Both the position numbers and the translations under genes were made by a program. Below the pieces are notes generated by a model. It was not told where the DNA came from. It made no database searches and worked only from the letters and a program-made list of their open reading frames with translations. From positions 1 through 42,232 of the IMG/VR virus record IMGVR_UViG_3300025889_000244: a stretch of DNA of 42,232 nucleotides, one strand, 5' to 3'. This stretch comes from a virus. Positions 18,268 to 24,134 of the stretch are shown one piece after another; within the stretch, counting starts at the first letter, position 1; each line of letters begins with the position of its first letter.

Positions 18268-18285
18268 ATTGCCTGTGGTGGCAAT
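18268..18285 (+). promoter_or_regulatory. Leader hairpin of the plus-strand operon
   Basis: ATTGCC, a TGTGGT loop, then GGCAAT. This would be at the very 5' end of the mRNA, just before the ribosome-binding site CAGGAGGG of the 51-aa gene. It may protect the transcript 5' end or bind a regulator. Confidence 0.4.
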
Positions 18286-18297
18286 CCAGGAGGGATA

Positions 18298-18453
18298 ATG
18301 AAAACCGTTATTTGTAAACACTGTCAAAGGACCTTCGATCTTTCAGAAACAGATGAGCGCATCGAATATCAGTACGAACACGACGCATTCTGCGAAGAAC
18401 AAGAAGACGATATTCAAACAATTTTGCGTTTGATCGAAGGCGAAGAGATATGA
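18298..18453 (+). CDS. Small Cys-containing protein, 51 aa, first gene of plus-strand operon
   Basis: MKTVICKHCQRTFDLSETDE start. CKHC and a later Cys32, with His near it, could hold one zinc. The rest is acidic (EEQEDDIQ). An excellent AGGAGGG ribosome-binding site lies 6 bases before the ATG, and the stop overlaps the methyltransferase start as ATGA. Function unknown; a zinc-ribbon regulator or accessory protein is possible. Confidence 0.7.
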   Translation: MKTVICKHCQRTFDLSETDERIEYQYEHDAFCEEQEDDIQTILRLIEGEEI

Positions 18454-19121
18454 GCGACGGCGGGGCAACAAAGTCTTACCGTGCGATCAGGCATGAAATA
18501 GTTCGAGCGAGACAAAGTTCTGGAAGTGACGACACCAGACACCCACACGAAAAATCTGCGATGATTCGCTCAGCGTTAAACGGCAGCAGTGGGCTACGCA
18601 CGTTAGAACTTTTTGCAGGAACAGGTAACTGCACTAAAAATTTTGCAGAATACGGAACTGTTATAGCTAACGAAAAAGTTGGGAAAATCTATAAGCAGCT
18701 CGTAGCCGAAACAGAACACAACCCTGAAATTACATGCGTCAGAAAAGACAGCTTCGTTTATTTTCACGAACTGATTTCTCAAAAACAAACGTTCGATGTC
18801 ATCGACATAGACCCCTACGGGTTCCCAAACAGATTTTTCCCAGATATTTATTTACTGATCGACAACGGACATCTTTTCGTCACGATGCCAAAACCTTACG
18901 TCAACATTTTGAATGGGATAACCAGAGCGCACCTAATTAGCTACTACGGGGAACACAACCCGACTGAACAAGAAATTGTAGAGCGCATGGCGTTATGGGG
19001 TCTGTGCCACTGGCGGAAAGTGACATTGATAGAAAGACAAGATTTGAAATCGGTGTGGAGATTCTGTTTCAAAGTAGAAAAAGTTAAGGCTACAGAATAC
19101 ACGGGTGTGAGAAACAGATGA
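18450..19121 (+). CDS. SAM-dependent methyltransferase with DPYG motif (Trm1-like)
   Basis: A 223-aa class I methyltransferase. Motif I is LELFAGTGNCT (52-62, SAM binding), and the catalytic-loop equivalent is DVIDIDPYGFPNRFF (116-130). The D-P-Y/F-G form is characteristic of the Trm1 tRNA guanine-N2 methyltransferase group rather than the DPPY of DNA adenine enzymes. It lacks the rest of Trm1 and is short. The substrate is unknown: modified DNA, tRNA or a nucleotide are open. It overlaps both neighbours by four bases (ATGA), within an operon that also holds DpdA. Confidence 0.7.
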   Translation: MSDGGATKSYRAIRHEIVRARQSSGSDDTRHPHEKSAMIRSALNGSSGLRTLELFAGTGNCTKNFAEYGTVIANEKVGKIYKQLVAETEHNPEITCVRKDSFVYFHELISQKQTFDVIDIDPYGFPNRFFPDIYLLIDNGHLFVTMPKPYVNILNGITRAHLISYYGEHNPTEQEIVERMALWGLCHWRKVTLIERQDLKSVWRFCFKVEKVKATEYTGVRNR

Positions 19122-19882
19122 GCGCAGAAGCAGTCGGCTACGTTTACCGGCACTCCCCATACAACGGAGCAACATTCGCCATACATCTCGCAATCGCAGA
19201 CACCGTATCCGACCAAAACCACAACCAGTTCTGGATGTCAACGGCGAAACTCGCAACAAAAACCCGAACCACCAGAAGAACCGTACAAAAAGCCATCGAC
19301 CAGCTCTGCGAAGACTTCTTCATCGTACAAACACGGCCAGCAACCCAACACTACCCGGCAACCTACAAATTTTTGATGCCGGCTGTGGATATCTTCTACG
19401 AAACACACTCAGGGGCGCAATCTGTGCACCCAGAGGCGCAATCCACGACAACCAGGGGCGCAACCAGTACGCCCAAACCCAATAGAACCCAAAAACCCAA
19501 ACACTCTTGCTCACCTGACGGTGAAGCGTTCGAGCAATGGTGGAAGCTCTACCCCAAAAAACTGAACAAAGAGAACGCACGCAAAGCATGGAAAGCCCAC
19601 ACCAAAAAAACAAAACCAGAAACCATCATCGAAGCAACCCGCAAACAACTCGCCACCCCAAACACCGCACTCAACACAGAACCCCAATACATCCCCTACC
19701 CCGCTTCTTGGCTGAACTCCGGTGGCTACAACAACGAATACGAAACCAGCAGCGAACCATCACGCCAATACGACCAACCAGCACGACCTGAATGTTCAAC
19801 ATGCGACTCCACCGGGTACATCAGCACAATGGACGAAAAAGGCCGCTGGCACGCTACCCAATGCAAGGAATGTAACCAATGA
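19118..19882 (+). CDS. Winged-helix replication initiation / replisome organiser protein
   Basis: A 254-aa protein. Residues 1-85 form a winged helix (FWMSTAKLATKTRTTRRTVQKAIDQL is the recognition region). A polar Thr/Pro/Lys linker follows (95-130), then a DnaD-like FEQWWKLYPKKLNKENARKAWKAH segment (about 139-165). It ends in a CSTCDSTGY...CKECNQ zinc knuckle. This layout is typical of actinophage replication proteins that open an origin and load helicase. The nearby DnaA boxes and clamp homologue agree. It may bind within its own gene or at 21.15 kb. Confidence 0.7.
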   Translation: MSAEAVGYVYRHSPYNGATFAIHLAIADTVSDQNHNQFWMSTAKLATKTRTTRRTVQKAIDQLCEDFFIVQTRPATQHYPATYKFLMPAVDIFYETHSGAQSVHPEAQSTTTRGATSTPKPNRTQKPKHSCSPDGEAFEQWWKLYPKKLNKENARKAWKAHTKKTKPETIIEATRKQLATPNTALNTEPQYIPYPASWLNSGGYNNEYETSSEPSRQYDQPARPECSTCDSTGYISTMDEKGRWHATQCKECNQ

Positions 19883-20655
19883 TCTTTTACCTCGGAACTG
19901 ACGACGCATACTGGCTATGGGACAACACACCCCCACACCCCCTATTCATCTCACGACGCAGACTAGAACGCTACAAAAACCTTAAACCAGCCAACACCCA
20001 ATGGTCGCTTGACAGCGGAGGATTCACCGAACTCAACATGTACGGCAAATGGCGCACCACACCACACCAATACATCGCTCAAGTTCAACGATATGTCGAC
20101 GAAATCGGGTCGCTTGAATGGGCAGCACCACAAGACTGGATGTGCGAACCCTTCGTCCTACAAAAAACAGGAAAAACCATAACCGAACACCAACAACTCA
20201 CAGTCAACAACTACCTAGACCTCAAAACACTCTCACCACAACTACCAATCATCCCAGCCCTACAAGGCTGGCAACCCGACGACTACCTACGCCACGTCGA
20301 AATGTACGACAAAGCAGGAATAGACCTCACAAAAGCCCCAACAGTAGGAATGGGAACATTCTGCCGACGGGCAAACCTCAAACCAGTACACAACCTCGTC
20401 TACCGACTCTGGGAATACGGACTCAAAATGCACGGATTCGGCGTAAAACAAGACGGACTCCCAATCATGGGCAACTACCTACAATCAGCAGACAGCCTCG
20501 CATGGTCACTCACCGCACGACTTGCACCAGGAAACCTCTGCGGAACCCAACACCGAGCAAAAAAATGTTCACACTGCCGAACATGGGCCACCCAATGGGC
20601 AAACAACATCACCAAAAACATCGGAACAGAAGCACTCGAACCACAACTATTCTGA
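19879..20655 (+). CDS. dpdA: DpdA-type DNA 7-deazaguanine transglycosylase
   Basis: The 258-aa protein is related to tRNA-guanine transglycosylase and swaps guanine in DNA for a 7-deazaguanine such as preQ0, protecting phage DNA from restriction. Visible motifs: SLDSGGFTEL (43-52, catalytic/base-binding Asp), PQDWMCEP (84-91), LQGW (128-131), VGMGTFCRR (156-164), HGFGVK (185-190), SADSLAWS (203-210), and a C-terminal zinc site (C221, C230, C233 with H225 or H232). All are in the order I know from phage DpdA. No genes for preQ0 synthesis are in the window. Confidence 0.85.
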   Translation: MIFYLGTDDAYWLWDNTPPHPLFISRRRLERYKNLKPANTQWSLDSGGFTELNMYGKWRTTPHQYIAQVQRYVDEIGSLEWAAPQDWMCEPFVLQKTGKTITEHQQLTVNNYLDLKTLSPQLPIIPALQGWQPDDYLRHVEMYDKAGIDLTKAPTVGMGTFCRRANLKPVHNLVYRLWEYGLKMHGFGVKQDGLPIMGNYLQSADSLAWSLTARLAPGNLCGTQHRAKKCSHCRTWATQWANNITKNIGTEALEPQLF

Positions 20656-20661
20656 CACACC

Positions 20662-20775
20662 ATGCGAAACAACGAACCAATACGCCCACCCGACACACCA
20701 ACCGCCAGCCGGTACAAAGCAAGCGGACGACACCACCCAAAACGCGGCTCACAGAAACCCAAAGGCAAAAAATAA
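20662..20775 (+). CDS. Small basic protein, 37 aa
   Basis: MRNNEPIRPPDTPTASRYKA then a Lys/Arg-rich end (KRGSQKPKGKK). It starts 6 bases after dpdA and keeps the A/C-rich codon style of dpdA. No ribosome-binding site, so it would depend on read-through translation. Could be a chance frame. Confidence 0.4.
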   Translation: MRNNEPIRPPDTPTASRYKASGRHHPKRGSQKPKGKK

Positions 20776-20777
20776 TC

Positions 20778-20786
20778 TGATACAAT
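20778..20786 (+). promoter_or_regulatory. Extended -10 promoter in front of a candidate small RNA
   Basis: TGATACAAT: TGn extension plus TACAAT. Expected transcription start is near 20793, two bases before the first of three hairpins. No open reading frame with a good ribosome-binding site follows closely. Confidence 0.5.
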
Positions 20787-20792
20787 CTAACC

Positions 20793-20865
20793 ACCGGCCC
20801 ACGCAGGCCGCTCAGGTCGTACCCTCGTTGCACAGGGCGGGACGCAACCCACGGAAACGTGGTCG
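20793..20865 (+). ncRNA. Candidate structured RNA with three hairpins
   Basis: Hairpin 1: CGGCC/GGCCG with a 6-base loop (20795-20810). Hairpin 2: GTTGC/GCAAC (20827-20848). Hairpin 3: CCACG, GAAA tetraloop, CGTGG (20849-20862), immediately stacked on hairpin 2. They follow the extended -10 at the right distance for a transcript start. The 3' end is uncertain; a T5 run occurs at about 20899-20903. It matches no RNA family I know. It could be a free small RNA or a leader. Confidence 0.45.
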
Positions 20866-21154
20866 ATCTCTCATGCCCTCAAACAACCTCATAAGAACTT
20901 TTTGCGGACAGGAAGACGAGAGAAGCACGAACCGGCGACGGCGAAAACAAAACACTAAACGTGAAGCTCCACGACAACGAGCGGGAATCAGGAACAGCGG
21001 CACCCTGATGGGGGACATAAACCTCTCTAAATCAACCCCAACACGGGCACGTCCCCGTCAACAACCATCACAACCAAAGATAACAAGAAAACCACACATC
21101 TCAAACACAGATAATAACTGTACACGGGGTGGGCGGCCTCGGCATACCCCCGGG
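20866..21154. other. Non-coding stretch between candidate RNA and origin cluster
   Basis: A frame of about 107 codons from the ATG at 20873 exists, but it is Arg/Pro/Thr-rich, has no ribosome-binding site, and runs through the DnaA boxes. I do not believe it codes. By eye, strand composition flips here: genes to the left on this strand are A/C-rich, genes to the right G/T-rich. Confidence 0.5.
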
Positions 21155-21239
21155 TTGTCCACAGGTTATCCACAGGCAGGGGGCTACTTTACATAACATG
21201 CATTATGGGCGGGTTGATAGTGATAGATTCTGTGGATAA
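21155..21239. other. Origin-like cluster 1: three DnaA boxes
   Basis: TTGTCCACA (21155-21163) and consensus TTATCCACA (21166-21174) lie 11 bases apart. ACTTTACATAAC (21186-21197) follows, then TGTGGATAA, a DnaA box on the other strand (21231-21239). The same order and the same 11-base spacing recur at 24040-24125. Together with a clamp gene and a replication protein, this is a good replication-origin candidate using host DnaA. Confidence 0.65.
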
Positions 21240-21401
21240 CTTCCCCCCGGTGGGGGTGTAAAGCTCTCCGGCTGCCAGGGATAGGGTACCTCTTCGGCGG
21301 GCTGCTGCCAGGGTCACGCCTTGCCAGTGTTGCTGGTGGTGGTGGTGATAGTGGTCCTTGATAGTGACTATGTGTAGATAGTGACGCGCGGCGCGATAGT
21401 G
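21216..21401 (+). repeat. GATAGTG repeat group, left set (five copies)
   Basis: GATAGTG at 21216, 21347, 21360, 21377 and 21395. The same heptamer recurs at 22458, 22471, 22489, 22840, 22854, 22871, 23970, 23983 and 24000, mostly between genes and always in the same orientation. It could be an iteron, a protein-binding site or a promoter element. The rest of 21240-21514 holds nothing else I can name. Confidence 0.6.
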
Positions 21402-21514
21402 ATTTTTGGGTGTTGCACCTGGTGCGCAAGGTGTTGGTGAAATTGGGGCTTGACTTGTGGCGTGTTGGTGCTAGTGTTGTGGGTGTTCGGTCGTGTGGTG
21501 CGGTCGGCGTAAAC

Positions 21515-21527
21515 CTAGATAGGGGAA
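21515..21527 (+). promoter_or_regulatory. Conserved leader element before the clamp gene
   Basis: CTAGATAGGGGAA, containing an AGGGGA ribosome-binding site 8 bases before the ATG. The identical 13 bases precede the ArdA gene at 22969-22981, so the two genes share a translation (or transcription start) signal. Confidence 0.6.
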
Positions 21528-21531
21528 TGAA

Positions 21532-22248
21532 ATGGAAGATAAAAGCTTCTCGATTGTGTTTGATCGGCGGGCGGTTGATTGGTTGCGGGCGGTGGTTTCG
21601 GTCACTGCTAAGGATCGGCAGCCGATTGACTGTGTGCATGTTTCTGCGGGTGGTTCGTTGTGGTCTCCGGTGTTGGGTGACTTTGACGGGGTGTCGTTGA
21701 CTGCTACCGATAGTTACCGGCTGCTTACTGTGGCGTTGCCGTTGGACGTTGCGGGGCTTGTCGAGGTTTCGGGCTATTGCGATTCGTTGGTGTTGCCGTT
21801 GCGCGATGTGAAACTTCCGGCGGGTGGTCGTGTGGCTATCTGTTCCGGCGTTGGGCAATATGACCAGGTTCCCGGCCAGGTCACTGTCGAGATTGAAGAT
21901 AGGCAAGGCCGTGAGACTGTGCAAACGTTGCGTTATGACCCGGCGGCAAACTTTCCGAACTGGCGGCAGCTGATTCCGTCGCTTGAGAGCTTTGACGGGT
22001 TTCCGGTTACTGCTCTTAACGGCGAGCTCGTGGGGCCTTTGTTTACGGCTATGGCTAAGGCCGGCGGCGGTGTCGATTCTCCGATTCGGTTTGTCGGTGG
22101 CGTTGACGATATGAAACCGGTCCGTTTCGATTGTGTTGGGGATTTCTTTGCGGCGTCTGCTATTGCTATGCCGGTGCGGGTCCCTGGTGGCGTGTTGGGT
22201 CACCTGGAACGTTTTGAGAGTGTCGAACGTGTGGCGGTGTCGTCATGA
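21532..22248 (+). CDS. dnaN: Sliding-clamp (DnaN/beta-clamp) homologue, short form
   Basis: A 238-aa protein. LTATDSYRLL (56-65) matches the ATDxxRL signature of beta-clamp domains, and NFPNWRQLIP (140-149) matches the FPDYxxVIP domain-linking motif. Bacterial clamps have three domains (about 370 aa); this has room for two, so it would have to trimerise to close a ring, or act as a competitor of the host clamp. It lies next to DnaA boxes, as dnaN does at bacterial origins. Codon style is G/T-rich, unlike dpdA just upstream. Confidence 0.7.
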   Translation: MEDKSFSIVFDRRAVDWLRAVVSVTAKDRQPIDCVHVSAGGSLWSPVLGDFDGVSLTATDSYRLLTVALPLDVAGLVEVSGYCDSLVLPLRDVKLPAGGRVAICSGVGQYDQVPGQVTVEIEDRQGRETVQTLRYDPAANFPNWRQLIPSLESFDGFPVTALNGELVGPLFTAMAKAGGGVDSPIRFVGGVDDMKPVRFDCVGDFFAASAIAMPVRVPGGVLGHLERFESVERVAVSS

Positions 22249-22472
22249 TTCGGGCTAATCAGATAGCGCGCAACGTTACTGCGGTTGTGTTGGCGTTTTG
22301 TGGGTTGCCGATTCTGTGGCAGCTTGTTGGCATGGTGCGCGATTCGTTCAATGTTTCGGCCTCTCATGGGGTAGCGGCGTTGGTCGCGTTGTTGGCGGTG
22401 GCGTTGTTGTGGCCGGTGTCCGTTGTTGTGTTGTGGCAGATTATGGGCGAGGGGGCAGATAGTGAACGGTGA
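22245..22472 (+). CDS. Small membrane protein, 75 aa, two transmembrane segments
   Basis: Hydrophobic segments at about residues 12-30 (VTAVVLAFCGLPILWQLVG) and 44-66 (ALVALLAVALLWPVSVVVLW). Short charged ends, C-terminus EGADSER. It overlaps the clamp gene by ATGA. Function unknown. A membrane protein inside a replication/anti-restriction island could act in superinfection exclusion, but that is a guess. Confidence 0.6.
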   Translation: MIRANQIARNVTAVVLAFCGLPILWQLVGMVRDSFNVSASHGVAALVALLAVALLWPVSVVVLWQIMGEGADSER

Positions 22473-22854
22473 TAGTGGTACGCGCGTCGATAGTGAGATA
22501 TCGGCGGCTTGGAAGTGGTACGGGGACGGCGGCCACGCGTGGCTATCTGTACCTGGTGAACACCTGGCGCGCGTCGGTGCGCTTGATTCCATTTCTACGT
22601 TTTCCTATGTTGAACCGGATACCGGGCGCGTCTATTTAGAGGAAGATTGCGACGTCTACGAATTTCTGCAACATTTAGCGGACTTTTGCGGGGTTGGCGG
22701 CAGCTTGCGCGAAATTGGTGACCATTTTTTGCGGTCTGTTCCGTTCGTTGATTGCGGTAGTCGTGCGGCGTTGCGGGACTTCCCTAGCTTCACGCCGGGT
22801 TGGGTTCGTGCGTTGCGTGGTTCGGCTGCGTGGGCGGGTGATAGTGACGGATAG
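22462..22854 (+). CDS. Hypothetical protein, 130 aa
   Basis: The start was set at the GTG (22462) with GAGGGGG upstream; this GTG lies within a GATAGTG repeat. Visible: WKWYGDGGHAWLSVPGEHLA, FSYVEPDTGRVYLEEDCDVY and FLQHLADF. The GHAWL...YLEEDCD pattern reminds me of small proteins encoded on actinobacterial plasmids and phages, function unknown. It overlaps the 75-aa membrane gene by 11 bases and ends just before the next repeat pair. Confidence 0.6.
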   Translation: MNGDSGTRVDSEISAAWKWYGDGGHAWLSVPGEHLARVGALDSISTFSYVEPDTGRVYLEEDCDVYEFLQHLADFCGVGGSLREIGDHFLRSVPFVDCGSRAALRDFPSFTPGWVRALRGSAAWAGDSDG

Positions 22855-22880
22855 ATAGTGAACGCGCGTCGATAGTGGCG
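22853..22880 (+). repeat. 28-bp repeat, copy 1
   Basis: Two GATAGTG heptamers separated by AACGCGCGTC. The full 28 bases recur exactly at 23982-24009, and a close variant lies at 22472-22497. The GCGCGT between the heptamers makes the unit look like a composite binding site. Confidence 0.75.
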
Positions 22881-22889
22881 TGTGTGGTA

Positions 22890-22941
22890 GCTGTTCGGCC
22901 TTGTTGGTGGCCTTTGGTGGGTTCGATTCCTGCGGGCAGCA
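22890..22941 (+). tRNA. tRNA-like fragment lacking a D arm (not a functional tRNA)
   Basis: GCTGTTC (22890-22896) pairs along seven bases with GGGCAGC (22934-22940). Between them are a GGCC/GGCC stem-loop, and a T arm whose loop is TTCGATT with a five-pair stem, giving the classic GGTTCGATTCC signature. Only 52 nt, with no D arm and no proper anticodon loop. It may be a degenerate tRNA, the tRNA 3' end copied into an attachment site, or chance. A 33-codon frame (22875-22976) also crosses it. Confidence 0.3.
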
Positions 22942-22968
22942 CTCCGGCAGTGTGGTGCTGTTGGTCAA

Positions 22969-22981
22969 CTAGATAGGGGAA
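22969..22981 (+). promoter_or_regulatory. Conserved leader element before the ArdA gene
   Basis: Identical 13 bases to 21515-21527; supplies the AGGGGA ribosome-binding site for the ArdA homologue. Confidence 0.6.
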
Positions 22982-22984
22982 ATT

Positions 22985-23551
22985 ATGACAGTGACAGAAA
23001 TAGACTCGGGCGCGCGCGCGTGGGTCGGTTGTTTAGGTTGCTACAACGGCGGGCGGTTGCGCGGTTGGTGGTTAGATTGTGACGGTATCGCGGAACTACC
23101 GGACCGTTGTAGCGTGTGCGGCTCGGATGAATGGTGGGTGATGGATCACGAACTAGGCAATGGGTTCGGCGAAATGTCTCCGGCGGAATTTGTTGAGATT
23201 GTGGAACGTTGGCAGCAGCTTGACGAATTGGACGCATCCGGCAGATATTCGGCACCATTGGCGGCGGTGTTGGCGTATTGGGATAATGCCGGGTGGCAGT
23301 ACGCGCCGAAAGACTCTCACGACATCTTCCGGGGTCCGTCTGACTGTTATGTGTTTACTTGTAATCAGAATGACGACACTCATTTGGGCTATGCGTGGGC
23401 AGATTTTGAGGAAGAAACCGGTGGGTGGCGTGAAGATTCTCTCCCGGACTGGGTACGCATAGATTGGGAGAGCGTAGGGCGCGACATTCGGCACACCATG
23501 AACGTGTGCGAGATTCGTGGCGGCGGTCTGGCGGTGTTCTCTCATGGGTGA
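22985..23551 (+). CDS. ardA: ArdA-family antirestriction protein with CxxC insert
   Basis: A 188-aa acidic protein. The N-terminal WVGCLGCYNGGRLRGWWLD (13-31) matches the YxACLxxYNxGxLxGxW signature of ArdA, a DNA mimic that blocks type I restriction enzymes. EEWxxxD-like text (DEWWVMDHEL) follows, then a helical acidic middle and a C-terminal IDWESVGRDI typical of ArdA ends. An unusual CSVC pair (C42, C45) sits where ArdA normally has none, and with C16/C19 could bind zinc. Strong negative charge fits DNA mimicry. Confidence 0.7.
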   Translation: MTVTEIDSGARAWVGCLGCYNGGRLRGWWLDCDGIAELPDRCSVCGSDEWWVMDHELGNGFGEMSPAEFVEIVERWQQLDELDASGRYSAPLAAVLAYWDNAGWQYAPKDSHDIFRGPSDCYVFTCNQNDDTHLGYAWADFEEETGGWREDSLPDWVRIDWESVGRDIRHTMNVCEIRGGGLAVFSHG

Positions 23552-23738
23552 AACATTGACAGTACAAGAACACGGTGAGGAGCTTTGCGCCGAACATGGG
23601 CATGAGATCCCTACCGGCTTAGAATTTGGCTATTCGTGGTTAGGTGGTAACTATCGGGCCATCTGTACCGGGTGCGGCATGGTGTTTCTGTTGTGGGAGT
23701 GCGTGTGCGAGCTCGTTTGTCGTAGGTGCGAACAATGA
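23544..23738 (+). CDS. Cys-rich small zinc-binding protein, 64 aa
   Basis: Begins MGETLTVQEHGEELCAEHGH; then CTGCGMVF and a C-terminal WECVCELVCRRCEQ. At least six Cys and two His could hold two zinc ions. It overlaps the ArdA gene by 8 bases and the next gene by ATGA. Function unknown. Confidence 0.6.
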   Translation: MGETLTVQEHGEELCAEHGHEIPTGLEFGYSWLGGNYRAICTGCGMVFLLWECVCELVCRRCEQ

Positions 23739-23857
23739 CGGCGGGCGCGTTTGTTGTGCTTGTTGAACCTCGCCCGGTGTCGTTGTGGTCTGTGACCGGG
23801 TGGCCCGTTGTGCTGCCTATCGTTGGGGCGTTGTTGTTGGCGTACTGGTTGCGTTAG
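23735..23857 (+). CDS. Single-pass membrane peptide, 40 aa
   Basis: A polar N-terminus, then one hydrophobic helix WPVVLPIVGALLLAYWLR at the end. It overlaps the preceding gene as ATGA, and a hairpin follows its stop. Last gene of the plus-strand block; role unknown. Confidence 0.5.
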   Translation: MTAGAFVVLVEPRPVSLWSVTGWPVVLPIVGALLLAYWLR

Positions 23858-23869
23858 TCAAGGCGTAGG

Positions 23870-23903
23870 GCCGCGTCGCTGCTTTGGTGGTGGCGCGGCT
23901 TTT
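23870..23903 (+). terminator. Candidate terminator of the plus-strand block
   Basis: GCCGCG and CGCGGC pair across an 18-base loop and are followed directly by TTTT. It begins 12 bases after the last plus-strand stop codon. The loop is long, so strength is uncertain. Confidence 0.45.
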
Positions 23904-23919
23904 GCGCGTGTGGGGTTCG

Positions 23920-23958
23920 ACCAGGACGCGAGCACCAGGACGCGAGCACCAGGACGCG
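23920..23958. repeat. 14-bp tandem repeat, nearly three copies
   Basis: ACCAGGACGCGAGC twice in full and an 11-base third copy. Non-coding, at the left end of the convergent region. Confidence 0.75.
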
Positions 23959-23981
23959 CAGCCGGTTGTGATAGTGGTGCG

Positions 23982-24009
23982 AGATAGTGAACGCGCGTCG
24001 ATAGTGGCG
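23982..24009 (+). repeat. 28-bp repeat, copy 2
   Basis: Exact copy of 22853-22880 (two GATAGTG heptamers around AACGCGCGTC), with a further GATAGTG just upstream at 23970. It lies 30 bases before origin-like cluster 2. Confidence 0.75.
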
Positions 24010-24039
24010 GCCAGTGTTGGAGCTGCCGAAACCGGCTAG

Positions 24040-24125
24040 TTATCCACAAGTTATCCACAAGAAATCAACTTTACATAACTATTATTCGCGAGCTGCCAGC
24101 CGGCCTGTGGATATCCTGTGGATAA
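24040..24125. other. Origin-like cluster 2: four DnaA boxes
   Basis: TTATCCACA at 24040 and 24051 (11 bases apart), ACTTTACATAAC at 24068-24079, then on the other strand TGTGGATAT at 24106 and TGTGGATAA at 24117. It has the same element order as 21155-21239. It sits in the only convergent intergenic gap of the genome. Confidence 0.65.
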
Positions 24126-24134
24126 AGTGCGAAA

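Noticed and set aside
18227-18298. 23-codon leader-peptide frame ending in TAATG before the 51-aa gene
   Set aside because: It would begin upstream of the predicted transcript start (about 18268), and its codons simply read through the palindrome.
20873-21196. Open frame of about 107 codons on the plus strand
   Set aside because: No ribosome-binding site, low-complexity Arg/Pro/Thr product, and it runs through the DnaA boxes; composition unlike either neighbour.
21448-21480. TTGACT as a -35 box for the clamp gene
   Set aside because: No acceptable -10 at 16-18 bases; best match has only three consensus bases.
21184-22203. Long minus-strand frame (339 codons)
   Set aside because: It lies antisense to the clamp gene, which has clear protein motifs; the frame is rich in His/Arg/Thr, as expected for the shadow of a G/T-rich gene.
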